A DNA stretch of 49,145 nucleotides from the IMG/VR virus record IMGVR_UViG_3300042484_002676, positions 1 through 49,145 of that record, one strand, 5' to 3'. A program made the position numbers and the translations under genes. A model generated the notes under the pieces. That model saw nothing but the letters and a program-made list of their open reading frames with translations, was not told the origin of the DNA and did not search any database. Positions 10,479-18,937 of the stretch are shown one piece after another; within the stretch, counting starts at the first letter, position 1, and each line of letters starts with the position of its first letter. The stretch is from a virus.

Positions 10479-11159
10479 TTGTCAATTGCTTACAATTCAA
10501 GCATAGTAACTTCGGGGTTAGTCTTCTACGTAGATGCATCTAACCCTAGAAGTACATATAATTCTTCTTACTGGATTGATATATCCGGGTCTAATACGGT
10601 TTTGACAAAAAACGGCACACCCGCATTGACTACATTAGGCAACGCAAGTTGTTATAGATTTACTACTGCTGGCCAGTCATTCACTGGTACTTTCTTAGGA
10701 ACACAACCTACTACTGATATGACCATTGAAACATGGATATATCCTGAAGCAGAAGTGCAAGCAGATGATAGAGGGTGTTTATTATTAATGTACGGTGGAC
10801 AAGGTGGTTATATGAGTTGGAATAAATCATCATTACAACTGAGTAATTATTGGTATAGCCATCCATCAGATGGATATTGGGAAACAGGAGCCTCAGTTTC
10901 ACGCAATACATGGAATAGTTTCACCGCTGTATGGAATAATTCGGCTTCTTCAATCTATCAATGGACTAATGGAACAAAAACAACAGGGTCACCTACTGTA
11001 GGTAATGCCGCAACTGGTGCCGGCATGACTATTGGACAAGAAGGTTCAGGACGACAGTTTGCAGGTGGCATGGCGTTTATGCGAGTATACAATCGTGCGC
11101 TATCAGATAATGAAGTAACTCAAAACTACAATGCTGTTAGAGGGAGATTTGGAAGATGA
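10479..11159 (+). CDS. LamG/ConA-like virion protein 1
   Basis: First of thirteen related proteins of the Laminin_G_3 / concanavalin-like jelly-roll type, probably carbohydrate-binding virion components. The N-terminus (YNSSIVTSGLVFYVDASNPRS) and C-terminus (YNRALSDNEVTQNYNAVRG, then RFGR) carry the array signature. The start is TTG: AGGAG at 10468-10472 is 6 nt upstream, and the nearby ATG at 10473 opens a 10-codon dead end. It lacks the PGSG loop and VDDY motif seen in the others, so it is the most divergent small member. Its stop overlaps the next start (ATGA). Confidence 0.75.
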   Translation: MSIAYNSSIVTSGLVFYVDASNPRSTYNSSYWIDISGSNTVLTKNGTPALTTLGNASCYRFTTAGQSFTGTFLGTQPTTDMTIETWIYPEAEVQADDRGCLLLMYGGQGGYMSWNKSSLQLSNYWYSHPSDGYWETGASVSRNTWNSFTAVWNNSASSIYQWTNGTKTTGSPTVGNAATGAGMTIGQEGSGRQFAGGMAFMRVYNRALSDNEVTQNYNAVRGRFGR

Positions 11160-11827
11160 CCATAAGTTATAATTCAAGCATAGTAACTTCGGGGTTAGGC
11201 ATGTGTTTAGATGCAGGTAATCCCCGTAGTTATCCTGGCTCCGGGACATTATGGAATGATGTGAGTGGAAACAATAAAACCGGCACATTAGTCAACGGAC
11301 CATCATATAATTCAAGCAATGGTGGTAGTTTTGTGTTTGACGGTGTAGACGATTATGTAAATGTTAATAATTTTAACGTTAGTCATGGAACGAGTAACTT
11401 TACATATTCATGCTGGGCCTATTTGTCAGGTAAACCATCATTGGGAACAATATTTGAGAACGGATCTTGGACAAACTGTATTTTAATAAGATTTGAAGGA
11501 AGTGGCATTACAATTTACTCAATGGGTTCATATTACGGATTCTTCAGTTGGAATCCTTCATTAAGTGTTTGGAATCATCTAACATGGGTGAGAGATGGTA
11601 ATAACATATTGTTTTATATAAACGGGGTATATTCACAAGTTCTAGCGTTTGGTACTAGTGTGAATATAATTCCATCACCTGGTAATTTATTTATAGGTAC
11701 CTCACAACATGCGATATCTCAATGTTTCAATGGTAGGCTAAATTTAACTACAGTGTATACTTCTGCTCTTAGCCCATCACAAATAGAACAGAATTTTAAC
11801 GCAAGTCGCGGGAGATACGGAATATGA
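11156..11827 (+). CDS. LamG/ConA-like virion protein 2
   Basis: Typical array member: MTISYNSSIVTSGLGMCLDA, NPRSYPGSGTLWNDVSGNN, a FDGVDDYVNV strand near residue 62, and the end QNFNASRGRYGI. The middle 100 residues, where the jelly-roll loops should lie, are unlike the neighbours. No signal peptide or catalytic motif is seen. It overlaps both neighbours by 4 bp, so translation is probably coupled. Carbohydrate binding is inferred from the fold family. Confidence 0.75.
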   Translation: MTISYNSSIVTSGLGMCLDAGNPRSYPGSGTLWNDVSGNNKTGTLVNGPSYNSSNGGSFVFDGVDDYVNVNNFNVSHGTSNFTYSCWAYLSGKPSLGTIFENGSWTNCILIRFEGSGITIYSMGSYYGFFSWNPSLSVWNHLTWVRDGNNILFYINGVYSQVLAFGTSVNIIPSPGNLFIGTSQHAISQCFNGRLNLTTVYTSALSPSQIEQNFNASRGRYGI

Positions 11828-12468
11828 TAAACTACAATTACAATATTCCTACTTCAGGTTTAGTACAATGTGTGGATGCCGCTAACCCCCGCAGTTATCC
11901 TGGATCAGGAGCTACATGGTTTGATGTTACTGGGAATGGTCACCACATCACATTAGGGGCAGGGGTAACCTACCAAAGTGGTGTAGGTAGAGGGGTGTTG
12001 CAATTTGCAAAAGATGCTACTGGTTATGGTACTAATTCTACATTGAATTTGTCCGCTAGTAATAATACAGTTATTTCGTTTGTTAGAAAATTAGTAGACG
12101 GAGATTCCGGAAGAACAATAACTGCATTGAATAATAATTGGCTTATGGCTCATCACGATACTACATATGGTGATTATTATGCTGAAGGTTGGGTCAATGA
12201 TGTAGGCAGTCCAACATCTGACACTATATGGAGAATGTTTACTGCCACTGGAAATGTTAGTACTGACACATGGGCAACTTATGCAAATGAAACATTGTTA
12301 GCAAGTAATAGTAACGGTAGTCAAGGACCAAATGGTTGGAATTTAAATAATCAATATGGACAAAACTCTACTTGTCAAATTGCAAATTTATTAGTATGGA
12401 ATAGAGTTCTAACGACAGTAGAAATCTCACAAGTATTCAACGCATACCGTGGGAGATTTGGTATATGA
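11824..12468 (+). CDS. LamG/ConA-like virion protein 3
   Basis: The shortest member (214 aa). It keeps the NPRSYPGSGATWFDVTGNG loop and the QVFNAYRGRFGI end, but the FDGVDDY strand is replaced by a LQFAKDATGYG segment. A His-rich stretch (WLMAHHDTTYGDYY) sits mid-protein. ATGA overlaps occur on both sides. Probably a virion lectin like the rest of the array. Confidence 0.72.
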   Translation: MINYNYNIPTSGLVQCVDAANPRSYPGSGATWFDVTGNGHHITLGAGVTYQSGVGRGVLQFAKDATGYGTNSTLNLSASNNTVISFVRKLVDGDSGRTITALNNNWLMAHHDTTYGDYYAEGWVNDVGSPTSDTIWRMFTATGNVSTDTWATYANETLLASNSNGSQGPNGWNLNNQYGQNSTCQIANLLVWNRVLTTVEISQVFNAYRGRFGI

Positions 12469-13130
12469 GTGTTGTAGCAAATCCTAATATTGTTACATCA
12501 GGTCTAATATTATGTTTAGACGCTGCTAATCCAAAATCTTATCCCGGTACCGGAACATCTTGGTTTGATGTAAGTGGTAACAAAGCACTTGGAACTCTCA
12601 CTAATGGCGTCAGTTATAATAGTACTAATTTAGGTATACTTACCTTTGACGGAGTGGATGACAGGGTCAATGTTGTAAATACTATTCCGCCTTTAAGTAA
12701 TTTAACTATTGAATTATTTTTACAAACATCAGTGGTTGACGGTACACAGAATATATTTTTGGATCAATTTTTTAGTTTAAGATATGAAATTAGCGGTAAT
12801 AAATTTAACATACACTTAGGAAATGGTTCGGCATGGGCTTATACGACACTTCTCAGCACCACTACTGTTGTTGCAAATACCTGGTATCAAACAGCTTGGA
12901 CTTGGAATGGATCAACCGCGGTTATGTATGTGAATGGCGTGGCAGAAAATTCATTATCTAGTGGAGCAGCCTCATCTACAACTGGAAATATAACATTAGG
13001 ACAACACACCCCCGACACAGCTTATGCTTGGGCAGGCAGTATGGGAAGTGTAAAAATTTACAACACCGCATTGACCTCTGATCAGGTATTGCAAAACTTC
13101 AACGCAACTCGCGGGAGATTTGGTATATGA
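12465..13130 (+). CDS. LamG/ConA-like virion protein 4
   Basis: Array member with the MSVVANPNIVTSGLILCLDA type of N-terminus, also used by members 9 and 11. It has NPKSYPGTGTSWFDVSGN, FDGVDDRVNV, a WNGSTAVMYVNG strand near residue 150 typical of LamG folds, and a QNFNATRGRFGI end. It is coupled to both neighbours by ATGA. Confidence 0.75.
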   Translation: MSVVANPNIVTSGLILCLDAANPKSYPGTGTSWFDVSGNKALGTLTNGVSYNSTNLGILTFDGVDDRVNVVNTIPPLSNLTIELFLQTSVVDGTQNIFLDQFFSLRYEISGNKFNIHLGNGSAWAYTTLLSTTTVVANTWYQTAWTWNGSTAVMYVNGVAENSLSSGAASSTTGNITLGQHTPDTAYAWAGSMGSVKIYNTALTSDQVLQNFNATRGRFGI

Positions 13131-13837
13131 TAAACTACAATCCTAGCATTGTGACAACTGGTTTGACTGTATTACTAGATTCCACTAACCCTAGAAGCTA
13201 TCCCGGCACCGGTAACATTTGGTATGATATTAGTGGAAATAATAATCACGGTACTATGACTAATTTTACTGGACCGTCAGCTGGAAGTACAAGTGGTTAT
13301 GATACTAATACTAAATGGATGATGTTTGATAGACATTTAGGAGGATCAGATGCAACGGTTAACAATGTTGTTAATATAACAAACAGTCCCACACTACAAG
13401 ATTGTGTGTGTCAAAACGGCATGACTGTTTCGATGTGGTTAAAAATAACTACTGCCGTGTGTACTGCAATGACTAAAATGGATGGCGCTTGGGAAATTTA
13501 TTACTGTTCTCCGTTAGTGTTTAGAACTCAGGGTACCGGCGGCAATGATGGAACAACATCATATAATAGTTCGACATATGTAGATGTTTGGACAAACATA
13601 GTTGCTACTCATGACGGAACAACACGAAAAATGTACTTTAATGGTGTTGAAATATATAGTGACGCTAACCCAGTAACTAGTCAAACGATAACTAATCCAG
13701 TAGCTATAGGCGGTTACTCTAGTGGCGTTTATGCTGTGATTGGTGCTCTGCCTTATTATAGTTTGTACAATAGAGCTATAACTTCAACTGAAGTGTTGCA
13801 AAACTTTAATGCTATTAGAGGACGTTTTGGTATCTAA
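13127..13837 (+). CDS. LamG/ConA-like virion protein 5
   Basis: Array member of 236 aa (INYNPSIVTTGLTVLLDS; NPRSYPGTGNIWYDISGNN; ends QNFNAIRGRFGI). It holds more cysteines than its neighbours (a DCVCQNG segment plus two single Cys). The HDGTTRKMYFNGVEIY strand is the usual LamG hairpin. It closes the first block of five overlapping genes; a 56-nt gap with a late promoter follows. Confidence 0.75.
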   Translation: MINYNPSIVTTGLTVLLDSTNPRSYPGTGNIWYDISGNNNHGTMTNFTGPSAGSTSGYDTNTKWMMFDRHLGGSDATVNNVVNITNSPTLQDCVCQNGMTVSMWLKITTAVCTAMTKMDGAWEIYYCSPLVFRTQGTGGNDGTTSYNSSTYVDVWTNIVATHDGTTRKMYFNGVEIYSDANPVTSQTITNPVAIGGYSSGVYAVIGALPYYSLYNRAITSTEVLQNFNAIRGRFGI

Positions 13838-13866
13838 TTCTTCAAAATATTAAGCAGGGACATAAG

Positions 13867-13874
13867 CATAAATA
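13867..13874 (+). promoter_or_regulatory. T4-type late promoter inside the LamG array
   Basis: CATAAATA is followed by an AAGGGG ribosome binding site at 13881-13886 and ATG at 13894. It splits the array into two transcription units, although read-through from upstream is likely. Confidence 0.55.
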
Positions 13875-13893
13875 CTAGTTAAGGGGAATAATT

Positions 13894-14160
13894 ATGCAAT
13901 TAAATGAGATTAATGGATTGACTTATGTTATACTAAGTGTAACTGAAATATCACAATTAGATTTTTCACAAATAGAACAAACGTCAGAAGAAACACTAAG
14001 GCGTAGTGTAGATGATACACAAACAATTGTTAAATGGATAACTGATGCGGGTGTGCCTAGTTGTATATCATCGTTGACTACTAAAGGTCCATACATGACA
14101 CACGATGAGGCATTAGAATTAATGTCAACACCTGAGTGGACTCAACCAATGCCAATGTAA
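13894..14160 (+). CDS. Small unknown protein within the LamG array (88 aa)
   Basis: Not recognised. It is a short acidic protein (MQLNEINGLTYVILSVTEIS at the start, ending in WTQPMPM) with no LamG signature, membrane segment or cysteine pair. A good ribosome binding site and its own late promoter make it a real gene. Its placement between members 5 and 6 suggests a virion accessory or chaperone role; this is guesswork from position. Confidence 0.65.
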   Translation: MQLNEINGLTYVILSVTEISQLDFSQIEQTSEETLRRSVDDTQTIVKWITDAGVPSCISSLTTKGPYMTHDEALELMSTPEWTQPMPM

Positions 14161-14167
14161 AACTAAA

Positions 14168-14830
14168 ATGGCACTACAACACTCACCGTCAATTGTAACA
14201 TCCGGACTATCAATGTGCCTTGACGCGGGAAATCCACGTAGTTATCCAGGCTCGGGATCTACCTGGTATAATGCAATAAGTGGGACTAACACAACATTAA
14301 ACAATGGTCCTACGTATACGTCAGGTACTTCTGGATATTTTACATTTGATGGAGTAGATGATTATGGACAATCAACTTCAAATATTTTAACAGGGGGTGT
14401 TTCAACACCATTTACACTGGAAGCAGTAGCAATGACTACCACCGCATCTAGTTATCAAACTGTGCTAGGTACCGCCGGAACCTATAGACAAATTGGATTT
14501 TTAAGTAATAGTTTTTATTGGGGGGGCAATGGAGGAGGCGGTAATCTATTTGTATCCGGAGGGTCGATATCAGCTAATACATGGTATCATTTGGTATTTA
14601 CATTTGACGGTACAACAGGCTATGGTTATTTAAATGGTTCACAAACTACCGGTAACATAGGTAGTAACGGAGGCACAATTGGGGCAACGTTATTATCAAC
14701 CTATAACGCCGGTAGTGCCTTAGAAAGATTGACAGGTAGAATTGCTCTAGCAAGAGTGTACTCCATTGCATTATCTAGTACACAAGTACTACAAAACTTC
14801 AACTCATTAAGAGGAAGATACGGAATATGA
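14168..14830 (+). CDS. LamG/ConA-like virion protein 6
   Basis: Array member with the ALQHSPSIVTSGLSMCLDA type N-terminus shared with members 8 and 10. It has NPRSYPGSGSTWYNAISG, FDGVDDYGQS, a Gly-rich run (WGGNGGGGNLF) near residue 120, a FDGTTGYGYLNG hairpin and a QNFNSLRGRYGI end. It begins 7 nt after the 88-codon gene and overlaps member 7 by ATGA. Confidence 0.75.
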   Translation: MALQHSPSIVTSGLSMCLDAGNPRSYPGSGSTWYNAISGTNTTLNNGPTYTSGTSGYFTFDGVDDYGQSTSNILTGGVSTPFTLEAVAMTTTASSYQTVLGTAGTYRQIGFLSNSFYWGGNGGGGNLFVSGGSISANTWYHLVFTFDGTTGYGYLNGSQTTGNIGSNGGTIGATLLSTYNAGSALERLTGRIALARVYSIALSSTQVLQNFNSLRGRYGI

Positions 14831-15492
14831 CCATAAATTACAATCCATCTGTTGTAACATCTGGACTAACCATATGCTTAGACGCCGCTAACCCACGTAG
14901 TTATCCGGGTAGTGGCACTGCTTGGCGTGATGTATCTAGTGCCGGTAACAATGGCACTTTGGTTAATGGGCCGACGTATAGTTCATCTAACGGTGGTACT
15001 ATTACGTTTGACGGAATAGATGACTATTGTTCAACCTCTGCTACTGTAGAGGCTGCAACAAATTCGAACTTACAAACGATTTCAGGATGGTTAATTGGAA
15101 ACGGAGCATTGTTTGGTTCTAACGCAGGCGGAATTGGACAATTTCATTTACGAGCAAGTTTAAGTGGTACTACATTAACGTACAGAGTATCTTATTATGG
15201 CGGTATAGGTGGAGAAATCGATGATACTGCTACTGTAACTCCTAACTCAGTAAACAACATAGTAATAGTAAAAACAGCCGCTGAAAAATATGATGTTTAC
15301 TTCAATGCTGTTAAAGTAATGAATCAAGTAACTAAAAAGGCAACAGTTAGTACTAGTTTTTATCCAGGACTTTACTATACAGGGTCGTACAATGCAGGTA
15401 CTGTATCCAACTATTTAATTTACAATAGAACACTTTCTTCAGATGAAATAACTCAAAATTATAACGCATATCGTGGAAGGTACGGCATATAA
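14827..15492 (+). CDS. LamG/ConA-like virion protein 7
   Basis: Array member (TINYNPSVVTSGLTICLDA; NPRSYPGSGTAWRDVSSAG; FDGIDDYCST; ends QNYNAYRGRYGI). Its middle contains a VKTAAEKYDVYFNAVKV strand pair in place of the usual FDGT..YxNG hairpin. The last base of its TAA is the first base of the next ATG. Confidence 0.75.
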   Translation: MTINYNPSVVTSGLTICLDAANPRSYPGSGTAWRDVSSAGNNGTLVNGPTYSSSNGGTITFDGIDDYCSTSATVEAATNSNLQTISGWLIGNGALFGSNAGGIGQFHLRASLSGTTLTYRVSYYGGIGGEIDDTATVTPNSVNNIVIVKTAAEKYDVYFNAVKVMNQVTKKATVSTSFYPGLYYTGSYNAGTVSNYLIYNRTLSSDEITQNYNAYRGRYGI

Positions 15493-16199
15493 TGGCACTA
15501 CAACATTCTCCCTCAATTGTAACATCTGGACTATCGATGTGTGTGGATGCCGGCAGTCCCCGTAGTTATCCAGGTTCTGGAACAAGTTGGAATGATGTTA
15601 GCGGAACTGGTAATACCGGAACACTAGTTAACGGACCTACGTATACTAGTGGCGTTAATGGTTATTTTACGTTTGACGGAGTGGATGATCGAGTTACATT
15701 TACCAATACTAATGGTTTTGGTACCGGAGGAGTTGCACCACAAGCTACTATGTCAATATGGGCAAATATTACACGTAATAATGCATTTCAACAAATTGCA
15801 GGTTTTAGAGATGACGTGGATTATAATTTCTTTTTCTTACTATTAGATAGTGGTGGCGCAACAGTTAATACTGAGGCAAGACTTGGTACAACTGCTGGTT
15901 TAGCATATGATATTAATGTTAATTTTATCTCTTACTTTGGAACATGGACTAATATTGTATTTGTAGCAAATACTAACCGATCAGATTTGTATTTTAACGG
16001 AATTCTTGCAGGCTCAAACACAAATGTCGCCGGCAACTTTGGAGCTGATTCTGGACAATTTTGTATAGGTCGTCACCCGGCCACGGCAGCATACCCTACT
16101 GTAGGAAAGATTTCAAATGTACAATTCTACAAGCGAGCATTAACTGCGGCTGAAATTTTACAAAATTTCAACGCATTGCGTGGAAGGTACGGACTATGA
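15492..16199 (+). CDS. LamG/ConA-like virion protein 8
   Basis: Array member of 235 aa (ALQHSPSIVTSGLSMCVDA; SPRSYPGSGTSWNDVSGTG; FDGVDDRVTF; ends QNFNALRGRYGL). The middle holds a Phe-rich strand (DVDYNFFFLLLDS) and a NRSDLYFNGILAG hairpin. Its first 60 codons are close to those of members 6 and 10, suggesting duplication with replacement of the centre. Confidence 0.75.
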   Translation: MALQHSPSIVTSGLSMCVDAGSPRSYPGSGTSWNDVSGTGNTGTLVNGPTYTSGVNGYFTFDGVDDRVTFTNTNGFGTGGVAPQATMSIWANITRNNAFQQIAGFRDDVDYNFFFLLLDSGGATVNTEARLGTTAGLAYDINVNFISYFGTWTNIVFVANTNRSDLYFNGILAGSNTNVAGNFGADSGQFCIGRHPATAAYPTVGKISNVQFYKRALTAAEILQNFNALRGRYGL

Positions 16200-16882
16200 G
16201 TGTTTTTGCTAATCCAAACATACCGCAACCTAATCTAGTATTTGCCATGGATGCATCTAATACTAGATGCTATCCTGGTTCAGGCACCACTATGTTTGAT
16301 GGTGTTACCAGAAACAATCTTACAATAGCAAACGCGGCATATACTGCCGGGCCAATACCTTATTTTAATTTTGACGGTGTTGATGATTACATGTATAACT
16401 TTTCTACAAATAATCCATTAACTAGTAATGCTGCCACAGTTATAATATGGGTGTATCCTAGCACAACACAACCAGATGGTAACTATAGTGGCATGTTTGC
16501 TTTAGGTACAAAAGGTTGTGCTTTAGGTAGCGGTAATGGTCAAACGCTATTATTCAGTATGCAAAGTAATAGAACATTAACTATGGCTAAATGGTGTGAT
16601 GATAGTTTCAGTAGTATAGCACCAGCGGCTGATACATGGTCACAAGTATCACTAGTAAAAAATGGAGCCAGCACACGTTTTGGTATTAATACAACATTTC
16701 AAAATGCTACTAATACAGGTACACAAAGTTTTGTAGGGACTAATTTTACAGTAGGATGTACTGATAATCCAGGTAGATATTTTAATGGTAGAATCGCAGT
16801 AGTTTTATTGTATAGTTCAGCACTGACAGACGATGAGATCACACAAACTTATACTGCTTATCGTAGTAGATTTGGAGTATAA
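16196..16882 (+). CDS. LamG/ConA-like virion protein 9
   Basis: Array member with a divergent start (MSVFANPNIPQPNLVFAMDA) and TRCYPGSGTTMFDG in place of PRSYPGSG. FDGVDDYMYNF is kept, and the end is TYTAYRSRFGV rather than NFNAxRGRYG. A WSQVSLVKNGASTRFGIN strand occupies the hairpin position. A 2-nt gap separates it from member 10. Confidence 0.72.
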   Translation: MSVFANPNIPQPNLVFAMDASNTRCYPGSGTTMFDGVTRNNLTIANAAYTAGPIPYFNFDGVDDYMYNFSTNNPLTSNAATVIIWVYPSTTQPDGNYSGMFALGTKGCALGSGNGQTLLFSMQSNRTLTMAKWCDDSFSSIAPAADTWSQVSLVKNGASTRFGINTTFQNATNTGTQSFVGTNFTVGCTDNPGRYFNGRIAVVLLYSSALTDDEITQTYTAYRSRFGV

Positions 16883-16884
16883 AC

Positions 16885-17568
16885 ATGGCACTACAACATT
16901 CACCGTCGATTGTAACATCTGGGCTTGTGTTATGCTTAGACGCCGCAAGTCCACGTAGCTATCCCGGATCAGGTACTGCATGGTATGATTCAAGTGGTAA
17001 CGGTAATACCGGGACGCTAGTTAACGGACCTACATACAATAGTGCTAACTTAGGTAGTATTGTATTCGATGGTGTAGATGATTATGCTTCTATTGCTAAT
17101 AGTGCAGTATTGAGACCTGCTAATCAACTGACCGTTTGCATGTGGGCTAAAGCAATTAGTATTACTGCAGGATGGAATGCTCTATTTGGGCAAAGTCCAT
17201 ACACTGGAGCGTACTTAATATTTTTGGAAACAGGTGGAACATTAATACGAGCATTACATAATGTTAACGGAACGGAATACAGATGTAACACAAATCAAGC
17301 TATTTCTACATCTGTTTACACTCATATTGTTTTTACATTCAGTACAGGAGACGCAATACGAAGTTATTTTAATGGAGTGGCAAGTACTACTACTGCATTA
17401 CCTGCAGGAACATTTACGTACAACACTTCTAATCCATTTTTGATAGGATATCCAGGCGCTAATTACTTCAATGGTAATATTTCAACTGCACAGATTTACA
17501 ACCGAGCACTTAGTGCTACCGAAGTTACGCAGAATTTTAATGCATATCGAGGGAGATACGGAGTATGA
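16885..17568 (+). CDS. LamG/ConA-like virion protein 10
   Basis: Array member (ALQHSPSIVTSGLVLCLDA; SPRSYPGSGTAWYDSSGNG; FDGVDDYASI; ends QNFNAYRGRYGV). The first 75 residues nearly match member 8, and the centre differs (SVYTHIVFTFSTGD, IRSYFNGVAST). ATGA overlap to member 11. Confidence 0.75.
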   Translation: MALQHSPSIVTSGLVLCLDAASPRSYPGSGTAWYDSSGNGNTGTLVNGPTYNSANLGSIVFDGVDDYASIANSAVLRPANQLTVCMWAKAISITAGWNALFGQSPYTGAYLIFLETGGTLIRALHNVNGTEYRCNTNQAISTSVYTHIVFTFSTGDAIRSYFNGVASTTTALPAGTFTYNTSNPFLIGYPGANYFNGNISTAQIYNRALSATEVTQNFNAYRGRYGV

Positions 17569-18218
17569 CAGTAGTAGCAAATCCTAATATTGTATCTACT
17601 GGATTAGTTTTTAGTGTAGATGCAGGAAACCCCCGTAGTTATCCAGGTAGTGGCACATCTTGGTATCAACTCACTGGAGTTACTAATACAGGTGTGTTAT
17701 TTAACGGACCTACTTATAACAGTGGCAATTTAGGTTCAATATCATTTGATGGTGTAGATGACTATGTTGATTTTTCAACTGACTTGGGAACCATGTCTAA
17801 CTATACTATAATGTATTGGGCTAAACGAGATGCTGAAAACAGAATGCCGATCGCCGGTAGATTAAACACTAATTTTTATTGGTATGGTGACAACAGTTGG
17901 AGATATGTTCATGGTGGTGTGGGCGGAGAATATTATTACAGTAAGCCAACATCAATACCATTAGGTACGTGGGGTTGTTACTGTGTAGTATATAACGGTT
18001 CTAATGTATCAATATACCGACAAGGTGTATATCAAGGTCAGCAATCAACAACTGGTACCGCAGATTGGTCTCAAGGATTAACATTAGGCTGGTGGGCTGC
18101 TCGTGGTGGGTATGCTTGGCAAGGATTAATATCTAATGTTATGATGTATAATACAGCATTGACTGCTGATCAAGTTACACAGAATTTTAATGCAATACGT
18201 GGAAGGTATGGTATATGA
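17565..18218 (+). CDS. LamG/ConA-like virion protein 11
   Basis: Array member (TVVANPNIVSTGLVFSVDA; NPRSYPGSGTSWYQLTG; FDGVDDYVDF; ends QNFNAIRGRYGI). Its centre is unusually rich in Trp and Tyr (FYWYGDNSWRYVHGG, LGWWAARGGYAW), which fits a sugar-stacking surface; that is inference. ATGA overlaps on both sides. Confidence 0.75.
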   Translation: MTVVANPNIVSTGLVFSVDAGNPRSYPGSGTSWYQLTGVTNTGVLFNGPTYNSGNLGSISFDGVDDYVDFSTDLGTMSNYTIMYWAKRDAENRMPIAGRLNTNFYWYGDNSWRYVHGGVGGEYYYSKPTSIPLGTWGCYCVVYNGSNVSIYRQGVYQGQQSTTGTADWSQGLTLGWWAARGGYAWQGLISNVMMYNTALTADQVTQNFNAIRGRYGI

Positions 18219-18937
18219 GTGTAGATTCAGGACCAAACACAGTTGACAACGGTTTAATTTTAAACATTGACGCTGCCAATCTTAGAAGTTGGCCTGGCTC
18301 TGGTACAACTTGGTATGACGTAAGTGGACAAACTAATACTGCTTATATGTATGGTTCTGTACCTACCTCAAGTGATGGTGGCACCTGTTTTGATTTTGCC
18401 ACTGTTAGTGGAGCATCCTCAGGAGCCGCCACGTTAGGGTTTACGTTTACGAGTAATATGATTCCGTTAACAGGAAGTTTCACCTTTTCTACTTGGATTA
18501 AAAATCCACCAACAAGTGTTGGTCAATGCGGAATGTTCAGTAACGCCGGCGGAGCCAATGGATATAGATTTGGAATTGGTAAAGATGCTTGTTATGTATT
18601 GATGTCCGGAGCTAATGCCGAAGGATATTCAGAGCCGCAAATAGGTTTTAATTCTACACTGGACTCAACATCTTGGTATAATGTATGTATGATTTTTGAT
18701 AGGTCTAACGCTACTCCTCAGTGGAATCTTTATCTAAATGGAGTATTTCAGAGAACAACTAATATGGGAACCCCTCAGAACGTTGCAATGGCCAATGTGG
18801 CCCCAGGTCTAGTAAGAAGTGCCTGCTGTGGTTTGTACACCGGCAAGATAGCAACATTTGTCGCATACAATCGAGCATTATCTGCTGACGAGATAACACA
18901 GAACTACAATGCATTACGAGGGAGATATGGTGTATGA
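18215..18937 (+). CDS. LamG/ConA-like virion protein 12
   Basis: Array member of 240 aa with the MSVDSGPNTVDNGLILNIDA N-terminus. It has LRSWPGSGTTWYDVSGQT, lacks the FDGVDDY strand, and ends QNYNALRGRYGV. A NLYLNGVFQRTTNMG hairpin is visible near residue 180. ATGA overlap to the large last member. Confidence 0.74.
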   Translation: MSVDSGPNTVDNGLILNIDAANLRSWPGSGTTWYDVSGQTNTAYMYGSVPTSSDGGTCFDFATVSGASSGAATLGFTFTSNMIPLTGSFTFSTWIKNPPTSVGQCGMFSNAGGANGYRFGIGKDACYVLMSGANAEGYSEPQIGFNSTLDSTSWYNVCMIFDRSNATPQWNLYLNGVFQRTTNMGTPQNVAMANVAPGLVRSACCGLYTGKIATFVAYNRALSADEITQNYNALRGRYGV

